Assembly: GCA_016934895.1 (NCBI GenBank)
Contig: JAFGRZ010000007.1
Coordinates: 1 to 6,750, forward strand
DNA: 6,750 nt
Direction of reading: 5' to 3'
Source: Candidatus Aminicenantota bacterium
Lineage (GTDB): Bacteria > Acidobacteriota > Aminicenantia > Aminicenantales > UBA8522
In this document: positions 1 through 6,522 of the stretch, piece after piece
How the letters are laid out: each line of letters begins with the position of its first letter
Position numbering within the stretch: the first letter of the stretch is position 1
The notes under the pieces: generated by a model
What the model saw: only the letters and a program-made list of their open reading frames with translations
What the model was told of the DNA's origin: nothing
Databases searched by the model: none
Translations under genes and position numbers: made by a program

Positions 1-2994
1 CGGTTCGCATCCGAGTTCATCCAGCTGCTCAATGGACAGTGGAAATTCCATTGGGTTTCCCGTCCGTCCGACCGGCCGCGTGATTTTTTCAGACCTGAAG
101 CCGATGTTTCCGCCTGGAAAGAGATCTCCGTCCCCGGCAACTGGCAGCTCCAGGGATACGGCGTTCCGATTTATATGAACTCGGACTATCCCTTCCCGGC
201 TGATCCCCCCCGCATACCCCACGACGGCAATCCCGTTGGCTCTTACCGCACCGAATTTGCCGTCCCTTCAGGCTGGTCGGGACGCCAGGTTTTTCTCCAT
301 TTCGACGGCGTGGACTCGGCCTTCTATGTCTGGGTGAACGGCTGGCCGGCCGGCTACAGCCAGGACAGCCGGACGCCCGCGGAGTTCAACATCACCCGGC
401 ACCTCAAGCCGGGCCGGAATATCCTCGCCGTCGAGGTCTATCGTTTCTCGGACGGCTCCTACCTCGAGTGTCAGGACTTCTGGCGTTTGAGCGGGATCTA
501 TCGCAATGTCTACCTGTATTCCACCCCGCCCGTCCATATCCGCGATTTCGAACTCAAGGGAGATCTGGACGGCGATTGCCGGGATGCCGTCTTCCGGGTC
601 AAGGCCTGGATCCGGAACTTCGGGGCTGAGGCCGCCCGCGATCATTCCCTCGAGGTCGGCCTTTTTGATCCCGAGGGCCGTCCGGTCAAGGGGGACGCCG
701 TTGCCAAAGGCTCGAGCGTTTATATCGCGCCCGGCGCCGAGAGCCTTTTGCTGCTCAAAGCCGAACTTGCCGCCCCACTCAAATGGTCGGCCGAGAAGCC
801 AAACCTCTACACCGTGGTCATGACGTTGCGGAATTCGCGGGGCGATGTCGTCGAGATCGAAAGCGCCCGGTTCGGCTTCCGCAAGGTCGAGATCAAAGGG
901 GGGCAGCTTCTCCTCAACGGCGAACCCATCCTCATCAAAGGCGTCAACCGCCACGAACACGATCCCGTCACCGGCCATTATGTGAGCCGCCGGTCCATGA
1001 TCGAGGACCTCCTGCTGATGAAACGGAACAACATCAACGCGGTCCGGACCTGCCATTACCCGGACGACCCGCAATGGTACGAACTGTGCGACCTTTTCGG
1101 CATCTATCTCATCGACGAGGCCGACATCGAGTCGCACGGGATGGGCTACAAGCCCGAAGTCACCCTGGCCAACCGTCCGGAATGGAACAAGGCCCATCTC
1201 GATCGGATCGTCCGGATGGTCGAGCGGGACAAGAACCACCCTTCGGTTATCATCTGGTCGCTCGGGAACGAAGCCGGCGACGGCACGAACTTCGAGGACG
1301 CAAGCGAATGGATCCACCGGCGCGACCCCTCTCGTCCCGTCCACTATGAGCGGGCCGGGCTCCGGCCGCATACGGACATCTACTGTCCGATGTATCCCAG
1401 CGTCGACCAGATCGTCGCCTACGCCGAGCAAAAGCCGGAACGCCCCCTGATCATGTGCGAGTACGAGCACGCTATGGGCAATTCCTGCGGCAACTTCGAG
1501 GATTACTGGGATGCCATCGAACGATACCCGGAGCTCCAGGGAGGATTCGTCTGGGATTGGGCGGACCAGGGGATCTCCAAGACAACGGCGGACGGCCGGA
1601 CCTATTTCGGCTACGGCGGGGATTTCGGGGACTCGCCGACCGACCGCAATTTCTGCTGCAACGGCCTGGTTCTCCCCGACCGGGCCGTCACGCCGAAGAC
1701 GGTCGAGGCCAAAAAGGTCTACCAGAACGTCGGCTTCAAGCCCATCGACCTGGAGGCGGGCAAAGTGGAGATCATCAATAAATTCTTCTTCACCGGTCTT
1801 TTCGAATTTGAAGTGCTCTGGTCTTTCGCCGAAGACGGAACCGAGATCGGATCGGGCGACCTGGGACGGCTGGATATCGGGCCGCGGCAAACGCGGATCG
1901 TGACCGTGCCTTTCCGGAAGCCGCAGGCCGTGCCCGGGGCGGAATACTGGCTCCGTTTCAGCGTCCGGCTGAGGGCGGATCTTCCCTGGGCGGAAAAAAG
2001 CCACGAGATCGCCGCCGAGCAGTTCAAACTGCCTTTTGACGTCGCGGCCCCCCCCGTTGATTTTGGAGGCCGGCCGCCTCTCCGAAAAACCGAATCCGAA
2101 AAAGAAGTCATCCTGTCCGGGCCGGATTTCGAAGTGCGCTTTGATAAGTCGGCCGGGATCCTGAATTCCTATCGATATAAGGGAAGCGATTTTCTGGCGA
2201 AGGGGCCCGAGCCCAATTTCTGGCGCGCGCCCACGGACAATGATTTCGGGAACGGGATGGAAAAACGATGCGCCGTGTGGCGCGAAGCAAGCGCCAACCG
2301 GATCCTCGAAAGATTCACCGTGGAGCCGGCGGGCGACGCCGCCGTACGGCTTGTGGCATCGTTCAACCTGCCGGACGTCGGATCGAAACACCGGACGAGC
2401 TACACAGTTTTGGGAGGCGGCGACATCATCATCGAGAACCAAATCCAAATCGGGAAGGAAGGCCTGCCGGAGCTTCCCCGCTTCGGGATGCGGCTGCGGG
2501 TGCCCGACGCATTCGAACGGGTCGAATGGTACGGAAGAGGGCCGCACGAAAATTACTGGGACCGGGCGGCGAGCGCCTTCATCGGTCATTACAAAAGTAC
2601 CGCCCGCGGGCAGTTTTTCCCGTACGTGAGCCCCCAGGAGAACGGGTACAAGACGGACGTGCGCTGGGTGGCGGTGCGTGACGAAGAGGGAAGAGGGCTG
2701 GCTTTCTTCGGGATGGACCTCGTCAGCTTTTCGTCCCTCCGCTATGCCATCGAGGACCTGACGCAGCAGAGCCGCGGAACGATGCATCCGACCGATCTTG
2801 TCGAGCGCGATTTCGTTGAGCTTAACATCGACTACAAGCAGACTGGAGTCGGAGGCGAGGATTCCTGGGGCGCCCGGCCGTATCCCCCGTACACGCTTTT
2901 TCCGAAGGACTATAGCTACCGCTTCCGCATCCACCCGCTCGATCCCGGCGACGATCCCATGAGCCTGGGCCGGCAGCGCCTCGCCCTGGACTGA
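1..2994 (+). CDS. lacZ: Beta-galactosidase, glycoside hydrolase family 2 (5' end outside window)
   Basis: Hydrolyses terminal beta-galactosides such as lactose with retention of configuration. The frame is open from base 1 and already matches the family there (NGQWKFHW, then PGNWQLQGYG). The ATG at 175 is therefore internal, and perhaps 30-60 codons, including any signal peptide, are missing. Visible length is 997 residues, against about 1,020-1,080 for the family. Domains in window residues: sugar-binding jelly roll about 8-177 (GSYLECQDFWRLSGI), Ig-like about 178-295, TIM barrel about 296-575, a second Ig-like domain about 580-690, and the C-terminal beta-sandwich (Bgal small chain) about 700-985. 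The acid/base Glu lies in LGNEAGDG (codon 1270-1272) and the nucleophile Glu in MCEYEHAMGN (codon 1459-1461). Also present are RHEHDP, the HYP of VRTCHYP, DEADIESHG, RAPTDNDFGNG and the Trp of GGEDSW (2866-2868), equivalent to E. coli Trp999. All expected catalytic residues are present and the frame is unbroken. Beta-galactosidase is the strongest call; another GH2 substrate is possible. Confidence 0.9.
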   Translation, partial: RFASEFIQLLNGQWKFHWVSRPSDRPRDFFRPEADVSAWKEISVPGNWQLQGYGVPIYMNSDYPFPADPPRIPHDGNPVGSYRTEFAVPSGWSGRQVFLHFDGVDSAFYVWVNGWPAGYSQDSRTPAEFNITRHLKPGRNILAVEVYRFSDGSYLECQDFWRLSGIYRNVYLYSTPPVHIRDFELKGDLDGDCRDAVFRVKAWIRNFGAEAARDHSLEVGLFDPEGRPVKGDAVAKGSSVYIAPGAESLLLLKAELAAPLKWSAEKPNLYTVVMTLRNSRGDVVEIESARFGFRKVEIKGGQLLLNGEPILIKGVNRHEHDPVTGHYVSRRSMIEDLLLMKRNNINAVRTCHYPDDPQWYELCDLFGIYLIDEADIESHGMGYKPEVTLANRPEWNKAHLDRIVRMVERDKNHPSVIIWSLGNEAGDGTNFEDASEWIHRRDPSRPVHYERAGLRPHTDIYCPMYPSVDQIVAYAEQKPERPLIMCEYEHAMGNSCGNFEDYWDAIERYPELQGGFVWDWADQGISKTTADGRTYFGYGGDFGDSPTDRNFCCNGLVLPDRAVTPKTVEAKKVYQNVGFKPIDLEAGKVEIINKFFFTGLFEFEVLWSFAEDGTEIGSGDLGRLDIGPRQTRIVTVPFRKPQAVPGAEYWLRFSVRLRADLPWAEKSHEIAAEQFKLPFDVAAPPVDFGGRPPLRKTESEKEVILSGPDFEVRFDKSAGILNSYRYKGSDFLAKGPEPNFWRAPTDNDFGNGMEKRCAVWREASANRILERFTVEPAGDAAVRLVASFNLPDVGSKHRTSYTVLGGGDIIIENQIQIGKEGLPELPRFGMRLRVPDAFERVEWYGRGPHENYWDRAASAFIGHYKSTARGQFFPYVSPQENGYKTDVRWVAVRDEEGRGLAFFGMDLVSFSSLRYAIEDLTQQSRGTMHPTDLVERDFVELNIDYKQTGVGGEDSWGARPYPPYTLFPKDYSYRFRIHPLDPGDDPMSLGRQRLALD

Positions 2995-3028
2995 TTCCGC
3001 AGGCTGGCTTCGCTTTTCGTCACAGAGC

Positions 3029-3047
3029 CAAAGTCGTGTTGACTTTG
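3029..3047. repeat. Perfect 7-5-7 inverted repeat overlapping the -35 box
   Basis: CAAAGTC (3029-3035) and GACTTTG (3041-3047) are perfect reverse complements separated by GTGTT. The right arm covers most of the -35 hexamer of the predicted promoter, the geometry expected of a repressor operator. It also lies 34 bases after the beta-galactosidase stop codon, so the transcript could fold into a 7-bp hairpin. No T-run follows (TCCTTCGG), which argues against an intrinsic terminator. No known regulator motif is recognised. Confidence 0.4.
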
Positions 3048-3068
3048 TCCTTCGGCGGGGACTATTCT
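3039..3068 (+). promoter_or_regulatory. Sigma-70-like promoter for the methionine-synthase-activation-like gene
   Basis: TTGACT at 3039-3044 (5 of 6 to the -35 consensus) is followed after 18 bases by TATTCT at 3063-3068 (4 of 6 to the -10 consensus). Transcription would begin near 3075, giving a leader of about 26 bases before the ATG at 3101. It lies in the only sizeable non-coding gap in the window, so a separate transcript from the upstream beta-galactosidase gene is plausible. The call rests on consensus match only. Confidence 0.5.
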
Positions 3069-3100
3069 GAGCGGGTCAAACCCTTGGGCATCTCAACGTC

Positions 3101-3772
3101 ATGGAATTGATTGACCGCCTTCCGGTGAGCCTCGAAGCCGGCGAAATCGCGCGCCGCCTGCGCCTCCGCGCCGGCCGCCCCGGTTCCGCTCAACTGCAGG
3201 ACGTCATCGAGTTGGCCGAATCCAAAATCCACTTGCGGGCCGTGTACGAGATTTCCTATGTCGGAACGAAAAATGCGGAGAGCGTCGAGGTGGGAGGCGT
3301 CGTCTTGCGGAGCCGGGTGCTTCGGCGGAACCTGGGCCGTGCCCAGAAGGTTTTTCCTTACATCATGACGATCGGCCCGGAGCTCGAAAAGACGGCGGCT
3401 TCCATCGGTGACCTGCTCAAGCAATACTATCTTGAGGAGATCGCCAACATCGTCCTCGAGCGGGGCGTCGCCTGGTTGAGCGGGTGGCTCGGGGAACGCT
3501 GGGGATTTCCCGGGCTTTCCAACTTAAGCCCCGGCTCTCTTGAGGATTGGCCCCTCACCGAGCAGCGTCCCCTGTTTTCGCTCTTCGGCGGAAAGGAAAA
3601 AGTGATCGGCTTGGCTTTGACCGACCGTTTCCTCATACTCCCCAGGAAATCCGTTTCGGGGATTCTTTTCCCTTCCGAGGAGGGTTTCACGGCCTGCCGT
3701 CTCTGTCCCCGTGAGACCTGCCCTTCGCGAAGCGCCCCCTACGATGAATCCCTCGCCGCGGAGAATCAGTAA
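3101..3772 (+). CDS. Stand-alone B12-dependent methionine synthase activation-domain-like protein
   Basis: This 223-residue protein resembles the C-terminal AdoMet-binding activation domain of cobalamin-dependent methionine synthase (Met_synt_B12 family), here without the homocysteine, folate and cobalamin modules of full MetH. Such domains reductively methylate an oxidised corrinoid with AdoMet. Diagnostic stretches are LSPGSLEDWPLTEQRPLFSL (residues 142-161), IGLALTD (169-175) and LPRKSVSG (180-187). Where MetH has a Pro-Gly-Tyr in its AdoMet loop, this protein reads Pro-Gly-Ser (144-146). It ends with CRLCPRETC (Cys199, 202, 207), a Cx2Cx4C motif that could bind metal or an Fe-S cluster. 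No signal peptide or membrane segment is seen, so it is cytoplasmic. The ATG at 3101 is the only usable start, because an in-frame TGA at 3068 precedes it with no alternative start between; no Shine-Dalgarno is evident. No corrinoid protein or methyltransferase is adjacent, so its partner is unknown. Family call fairly sure, exact target unsure. Confidence 0.8.
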   Translation: MELIDRLPVSLEAGEIARRLRLRAGRPGSAQLQDVIELAESKIHLRAVYEISYVGTKNAESVEVGGVVLRSRVLRRNLGRAQKVFPYIMTIGPELEKTAASIGDLLKQYYLEEIANIVLERGVAWLSGWLGERWGFPGLSNLSPGSLEDWPLTEQRPLFSLFGGKEKVIGLALTDRFLILPRKSVSGILFPSEEGFTACRLCPRETCPSRSAPYDESLAAENQ

Positions 3773-3788
3773 AAGACCGACGGCGCTC
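3773..3788. other. 16-base gap between convergent stop codons, no terminator seen
   Basis: The plus-strand gene ends in TAA at 3770-3772 and potD ends in TAG (complement of 3789-3791). Neither strand shows a compact GC-rich hairpin followed by a T-run. The only symmetry is GCCGCG (3755-3760) with CGCGGC (3795-3800), separated by 34 bases and lying inside both coding ends; this is weak as a terminator. Confidence 0.6.
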
Positions 3789-4853
3789 CTATTTCGCGGC
3801 CTTGATCTCGTCCCAGGCCTTGATGTAAAGGGCGTGGGCTTCTCCGAGATCGGCGATCATCTCGCTTCTGGCCCTGATACCGGGTTCCAGAAACACGGCC
3901 GGGTTTGTCCGCAGGGCCTCCGGGAGCAGGGGGTAAGCATCCGTGTTGGGGCAAAGATACATCAGGAAGGCTGTGTTCTCGGCGGCCACCGCCGGATCAT
4001 GCAGGAAGTCGATGAAGGCATGAGCCAGCCGCACCTCGCCGGCGCCGCGCGGAATGACGAGATCATCCACGGAGATGACCGTGCCCTCGCGGGGGACGGC
4101 CAAGCGGACGTCCGGGTTCTCTTTCTGGACTTGGAGGATATCTCCGCTGTAGCCGTGGACAACCAGGAACTCTCCCGAGGCGACGCCGGTCTTATACTGC
4201 TCGTTTTCGTACTTGGCGATGTTTTGTTTCCAGCGGATGACGACGCCTTTGGCCGCTTCAAGCTCGGCCGGGTCCTTCGTGTTGATGCTGTGACCCAGGA
4301 ACTTGAGCCCGGCGCCGATCGTTTCCCGCATGTCGTTGAGCATGGTCATCCGGCCTTTCAAATCGGACCGGTCGAAAACCGACCAGGACGGCTCGAAATC
4401 CTCGACTCGGCTCTTGAGCCAGGCGATGACCGTGTTGACGACCATGTAGGGGACGGAATAGTCCATGGCCTTGTCGATCGCCGAGTCCAGGTATTCCGGA
4501 TCGATATGAATCCGGTTGGGAAGAAGGGCATGGTCGAGCTTGAGAAGCATGTCCTGCGAATGCATCAAGCCGGCCATGTAGCTCGTCGGAGTCAGCAGGT
4601 CATAACCGCCGGCTCCGGCATTGATTTTTGCGTACATCGTCTCGTTGGAATCGAAAGTATCGAAGACGATGCGGCAGTCATACTCTCTTTCGAAGCGGGC
4701 GACGAGCGCCGGTTTGAAGTAGTCGGCCCAGGTATAGACATGCAGGACGCGCGGCGACTCGCCGCAGCCGGAGAGGAGAACGAAGATCGCCAAGGCGAAG
4801 CTCATCACGCCGACCAGGGCATTTTGGAGGTTGTGCCTTTTCGCGCTTTTCAT
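3789..4853 (-). CDS. potD: Spermidine/putrescine ABC transporter substrate-binding lipoprotein
   Basis: Extracytoplasmic receptor that captures polyamines and hands them to PotBC. The 354-residue product begins with a charged n-region and hydrophobic core, then lipobox LSGC with Cys30 as the lipidation site and Gly at +2, so it is a membrane-anchored lipoprotein. The mature part opens with HVYTWADYF, matching the Trp and Tyr of the PotD/PotF pocket (Trp42, Tyr45). Further family signatures are DSNETMYAK (68-76), YDLLTPTSYM (84-93), DYSVPY (131-136), LNDMRETIG (172-180, with Asp174 and Glu177 at the E. coli PotD Asp168/Glu171 positions), GYSGD (234-238) and DDLVIP (263-268). Ser261 sits where E. 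coli PotD has Trp255, so ligand preference may differ. Last gene of the operon, 9 bases after potC. An AAGGAG at 4859-4864, five bases before the ATG, fixes the start and overlaps the potC stop codon. Polyamine binding is inferred from family and context. Confidence 0.92.
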   Translation of the reverse strand: MKSAKRHNLQNALVGVMSFALAIFVLLSGCGESPRVLHVYTWADYFKPALVARFEREYDCRIVFDTFDSNETMYAKINAGAGGYDLLTPTSYMAGLMHSQDMLLKLDHALLPNRIHIDPEYLDSAIDKAMDYSVPYMVVNTVIAWLKSRVEDFEPSWSVFDRSDLKGRMTMLNDMRETIGAGLKFLGHSINTKDPAELEAAKGVVIRWKQNIAKYENEQYKTGVASGEFLVVHGYSGDILQVQKENPDVRLAVPREGTVISVDDLVIPRGAGEVRLAHAFIDFLHDPAVAAENTAFLMYLCPNTDAYPLLPEALRTNPAVFLEPGIRARSEMIADLGEAHALYIKAWDEIKAAK

Positions 4854-4862
4854 TTCATCTCC

Positions 4863-5639
4863 TTAGCTTCGCGAACGGGAGACTCTCTGGCTGATCGCGA
4901 CGGCCGCGAAGGTGATGACGAGGAGGATCGTCGACAGCGCATTGATCAGCGGCGGGGACCCGAACTTGATCATGCTGTAAACCCGAATGGGGAGGGTCGT
5001 CGAGCCCGGCCCGGCGACAAAAAAGGTGATCACGAAATCGTCGATCGAGAGGGTGAAGGCCAGCAGTCCCCCGGCGACGAGCCCGGGAAGGAGCAGCGGA
5101 AGGAGGATTCTCCGGATGGTCGTCCCCCAGCCGGCGCCCAGATCCCGGGCGGCCTCGATAACGGAGGGATCGAAGTCCTGAAGCCGGGCCAGGACGGTCA
5201 TGGCCACAAAACTGGTGCAGAAAGTCACGTGGGCCAGGAAAATAGTGAACAGGCCCAGCTGGATGCCGACGGCTACGAAGACCATGAGCAGGCTGATCCC
5301 CATCAGGATCTCCGGGACGACGAGAGGCATGTAAACGAGCCCAAAATGAACACCCTGCAGCCGGCTCCGGGCGAAGCGGTGCAGGGCGACGGCGGCGGTC
5401 GTTCCGATGATCAGGGATAAGGCCGTGGCCGAGGCGGCGATAACCAGGGAGTTTTTGGCGGCGCGCCAGATCTCCGGCTCTTGAAAGAGGCGCTCGTACC
5501 AGATCAGGGAGAACCCCTGCCAGCCGGTTTCGAAGCGCGAGGCATTGAAGGAGTTGACGATCAAAATGATGATCGGCAGGTAAAGAAACAGGAGGACGGC
5601 CATGGTCACAACGAACGGCCAGCGGCTGCGCCTCATCAT
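4863..5639 (-). CDS. potC: Spermidine/putrescine ABC transporter permease PotC
   Basis: One of the two inner-membrane permease subunits of the polyamine importer; it pairs with PotB to form the translocation path and docks on PotA. At 258 residues it is of normal length. About six hydrophobic segments are visible (roughly 10-30, 63-88, 98-122, 127-150, 185-208, 232-250). The EAA loop that contacts the ATPase is EAARDLGAGWGTTIRRILLP (162-181), matching the EAA-G-I-LP consensus, and SIDDFVITFFVAGPG (198-212) is characteristic of PotC. The gene starts ATGATG: the first ATG (5637-5639) overlaps the potB stop by four bases. The second (5634-5636) shares one base with it and sits better behind the GAGG at 5644-5647, so the true start may be Met2. 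The overlap suggests translational coupling with potB. Confidence 0.94.
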   Translation of the reverse strand: MMRRSRWPFVVTMAVLLFLYLPIIILIVNSFNASRFETGWQGFSLIWYERLFQEPEIWRAAKNSLVIAASATALSLIIGTTAAVALHRFARSRLQGVHFGLVYMPLVVPEILMGISLLMVFVAVGIQLGLFTIFLAHVTFCTSFVAMTVLARLQDFDPSVIEAARDLGAGWGTTIRRILLPLLLPGLVAGGLLAFTLSIDDFVITFFVAGPGSTTLPIRVYSMIKFGSPPLINALSTILLVITFAAVAISQRVSRSRS

Positions 5640-6511
5640 CTCACCTCAAGAAGGGACGCGGGCTTATCCCGCCGCCGTTGCAGGACCAGGATAGCCGCCA
5701 GGGGGGCCAGGACCGATAGGATGAGGACAACGGAGAGGGCGGCGGCCTGAGGAAGGTTGCGGTCGACAAAGACCCGCTGGGCAATTTTGTTCCCGAGCAT
5801 CTCGCCGTCCGGGCCGCCGACGATGTCGGGGATGACGTAAGAACCGAGCGCCGGGATGAAAACGAAAAGCACGGCGGTGATCAAGCCCCTGCGGATTCCG
5901 GGAATAAAGATCTTGAAAAAGGCCTGGAGACGTTTGGCCCCCAGGTCCCGGGCCGCTTCCAGGAGCTGGAAATCGAACTTTTCGGCGGCGGCATAAAGAG
6001 GCAGGATGGTGAACGGCAGGAACGTGTACACGGTGATCAGGACAACGGCCCCGGCGTTATAGAGAAGCGACGTCTGGGGGCTGACGAGGCCCGAAAAAGC
6101 GAGGATCTTTTTGATCGCCCCCTCGGGGTGAAGAAGGACTTTCCAGGCGAAGACCCGGATCAGGAAATTCGTCCAGAAGGGGACGATGATGAGCATAAGG
6201 AAGACGTTTTTCCATTTTGCGGACACCCGGGCCAGATAGTAGCTGATGGGAACGGCCAGCACGACGCAGACGGCCGTGGACAGGACGCTGATCCAGACCG
6301 TCCGCCAGGCGACGGCCAGATAGTTCGGGCTGGCCAGGGAACGGATGTTGGCCCAGGTCCAGCCGGGAGCGATCCCTCCGTAAGGATTGGCCGGCCTCAA
6401 GGCGACGGCGAAGACAAGCAGCGTGGGGATGACGAAAAACAATGAGAGCCAAAAAAGAGAAGGAAGTGAGAGCAGGACTTCCTGAATCTTCCAGTGCCGC
6501 TTGGCTCTCAT
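5636..6511 (-). CDS. potB: Spermidine/putrescine ABC transporter permease PotB
   Basis: Inner-membrane permease partner of PotC in the polyamine importer. The 291-residue length is typical. It has a basic N-terminus, then hydrophobic segments at about 12-38, 70-94, 101-124, 150-173, 206-228 and 256-277. The EAA loop EAARDLGAKRLQAFFKIFIP (185-204) follows the Glu, Gly, Ile, Pro spacing of the family, and its first eight residues are identical to those in the neighbouring PotC. VPFWTNFLIRVFAW (110-123) and ALGSYVIPDIVGG (221-233) are typical PotB stretches. It follows the potA tail by 11 bases. AAGGA at 6520-6524 lies eight bases before the ATG and overlaps the potA TAA. Two further ATGs just upstream (6514-6519) are out of frame and meet a TGA within four codons, so the ATG at 6509-6511 is preferred. 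Confidence 0.94.
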   Translation of the reverse strand: MRAKRHWKIQEVLLSLPSLFWLSLFFVIPTLLVFAVALRPANPYGGIAPGWTWANIRSLASPNYLAVAWRTVWISVLSTAVCVVLAVPISYYLARVSAKWKNVFLMLIIVPFWTNFLIRVFAWKVLLHPEGAIKKILAFSGLVSPQTSLLYNAGAVVLITVYTFLPFTILPLYAAAEKFDFQLLEAARDLGAKRLQAFFKIFIPGIRRGLITAVLFVFIPALGSYVIPDIVGGPDGEMLGNKIAQRVFVDRNLPQAAALSVVLILSVLAPLAAILVLQRRRDKPASLLEVR

Positions 6512-6522
6512 CTCATCATTCC

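Larger units (their letters stand above)
2995..3100. other. Intergenic region between beta-galactosidase and activation-domain genes
   Basis: This 106-base stretch is the largest non-coding gap in the window. It holds the predicted promoter and the overlapping inverted repeat. The predicted leader contains a small GGGT-CAA-ACCC hairpin (3073-3083) and no clear Shine-Dalgarno. No intrinsic terminator for the beta-galactosidase gene is visible. Confidence 0.6.

Noticed and set aside
175..177. ATG as the start of the beta-galactosidase
   Set aside because: Family-conserved sequence (NGQWKFHW, PGNWQLQGYG) is encoded in frame upstream to near base 25, so this Met is internal and the gene begins outside the window.
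346..399. Possible loss of an active-site Asp near GSYLECQD in the beta-galactosidase (codons around 460-480)
   Set aside because: Cys replaces only the first Asp of the E. coli EDQD stretch; the second Asp is kept, and from memory LECQD-type sequences occur in other GH2 beta-galactosidases, so it is not evidence of inactivation. The coordinates given also span the sugar-binding domain stretch before it, where nothing unusual was seen.
268..2934. An 888-codon open frame antisense to the beta-galactosidase gene
   Set aside because: It is in exact codon register with the sense gene, so its stops could only arise from sense TTA, CTA or TCA codons, which are scarce in this GC-rich gene. The product has no recognisable family, while the sense strand encodes a complete GH2 enzyme core.
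3029..3050. Intrinsic terminator for the beta-galactosidase gene
   Set aside because: The hairpin is short and half A/T, and no T-run follows it; overlap with a good -35 box makes an operator or promoter role more likely.
3711..5420. A 569-codon open frame antisense to potD and potC
   Set aside because: It is codon-register antisense to both genes, which happen to share the same frame. Its very Asp/Glu/Arg/Gly-rich product is what reverse-complemented membrane-protein codons give. The minus strand carries clear Pot families and Shine-Dalgarno sites.
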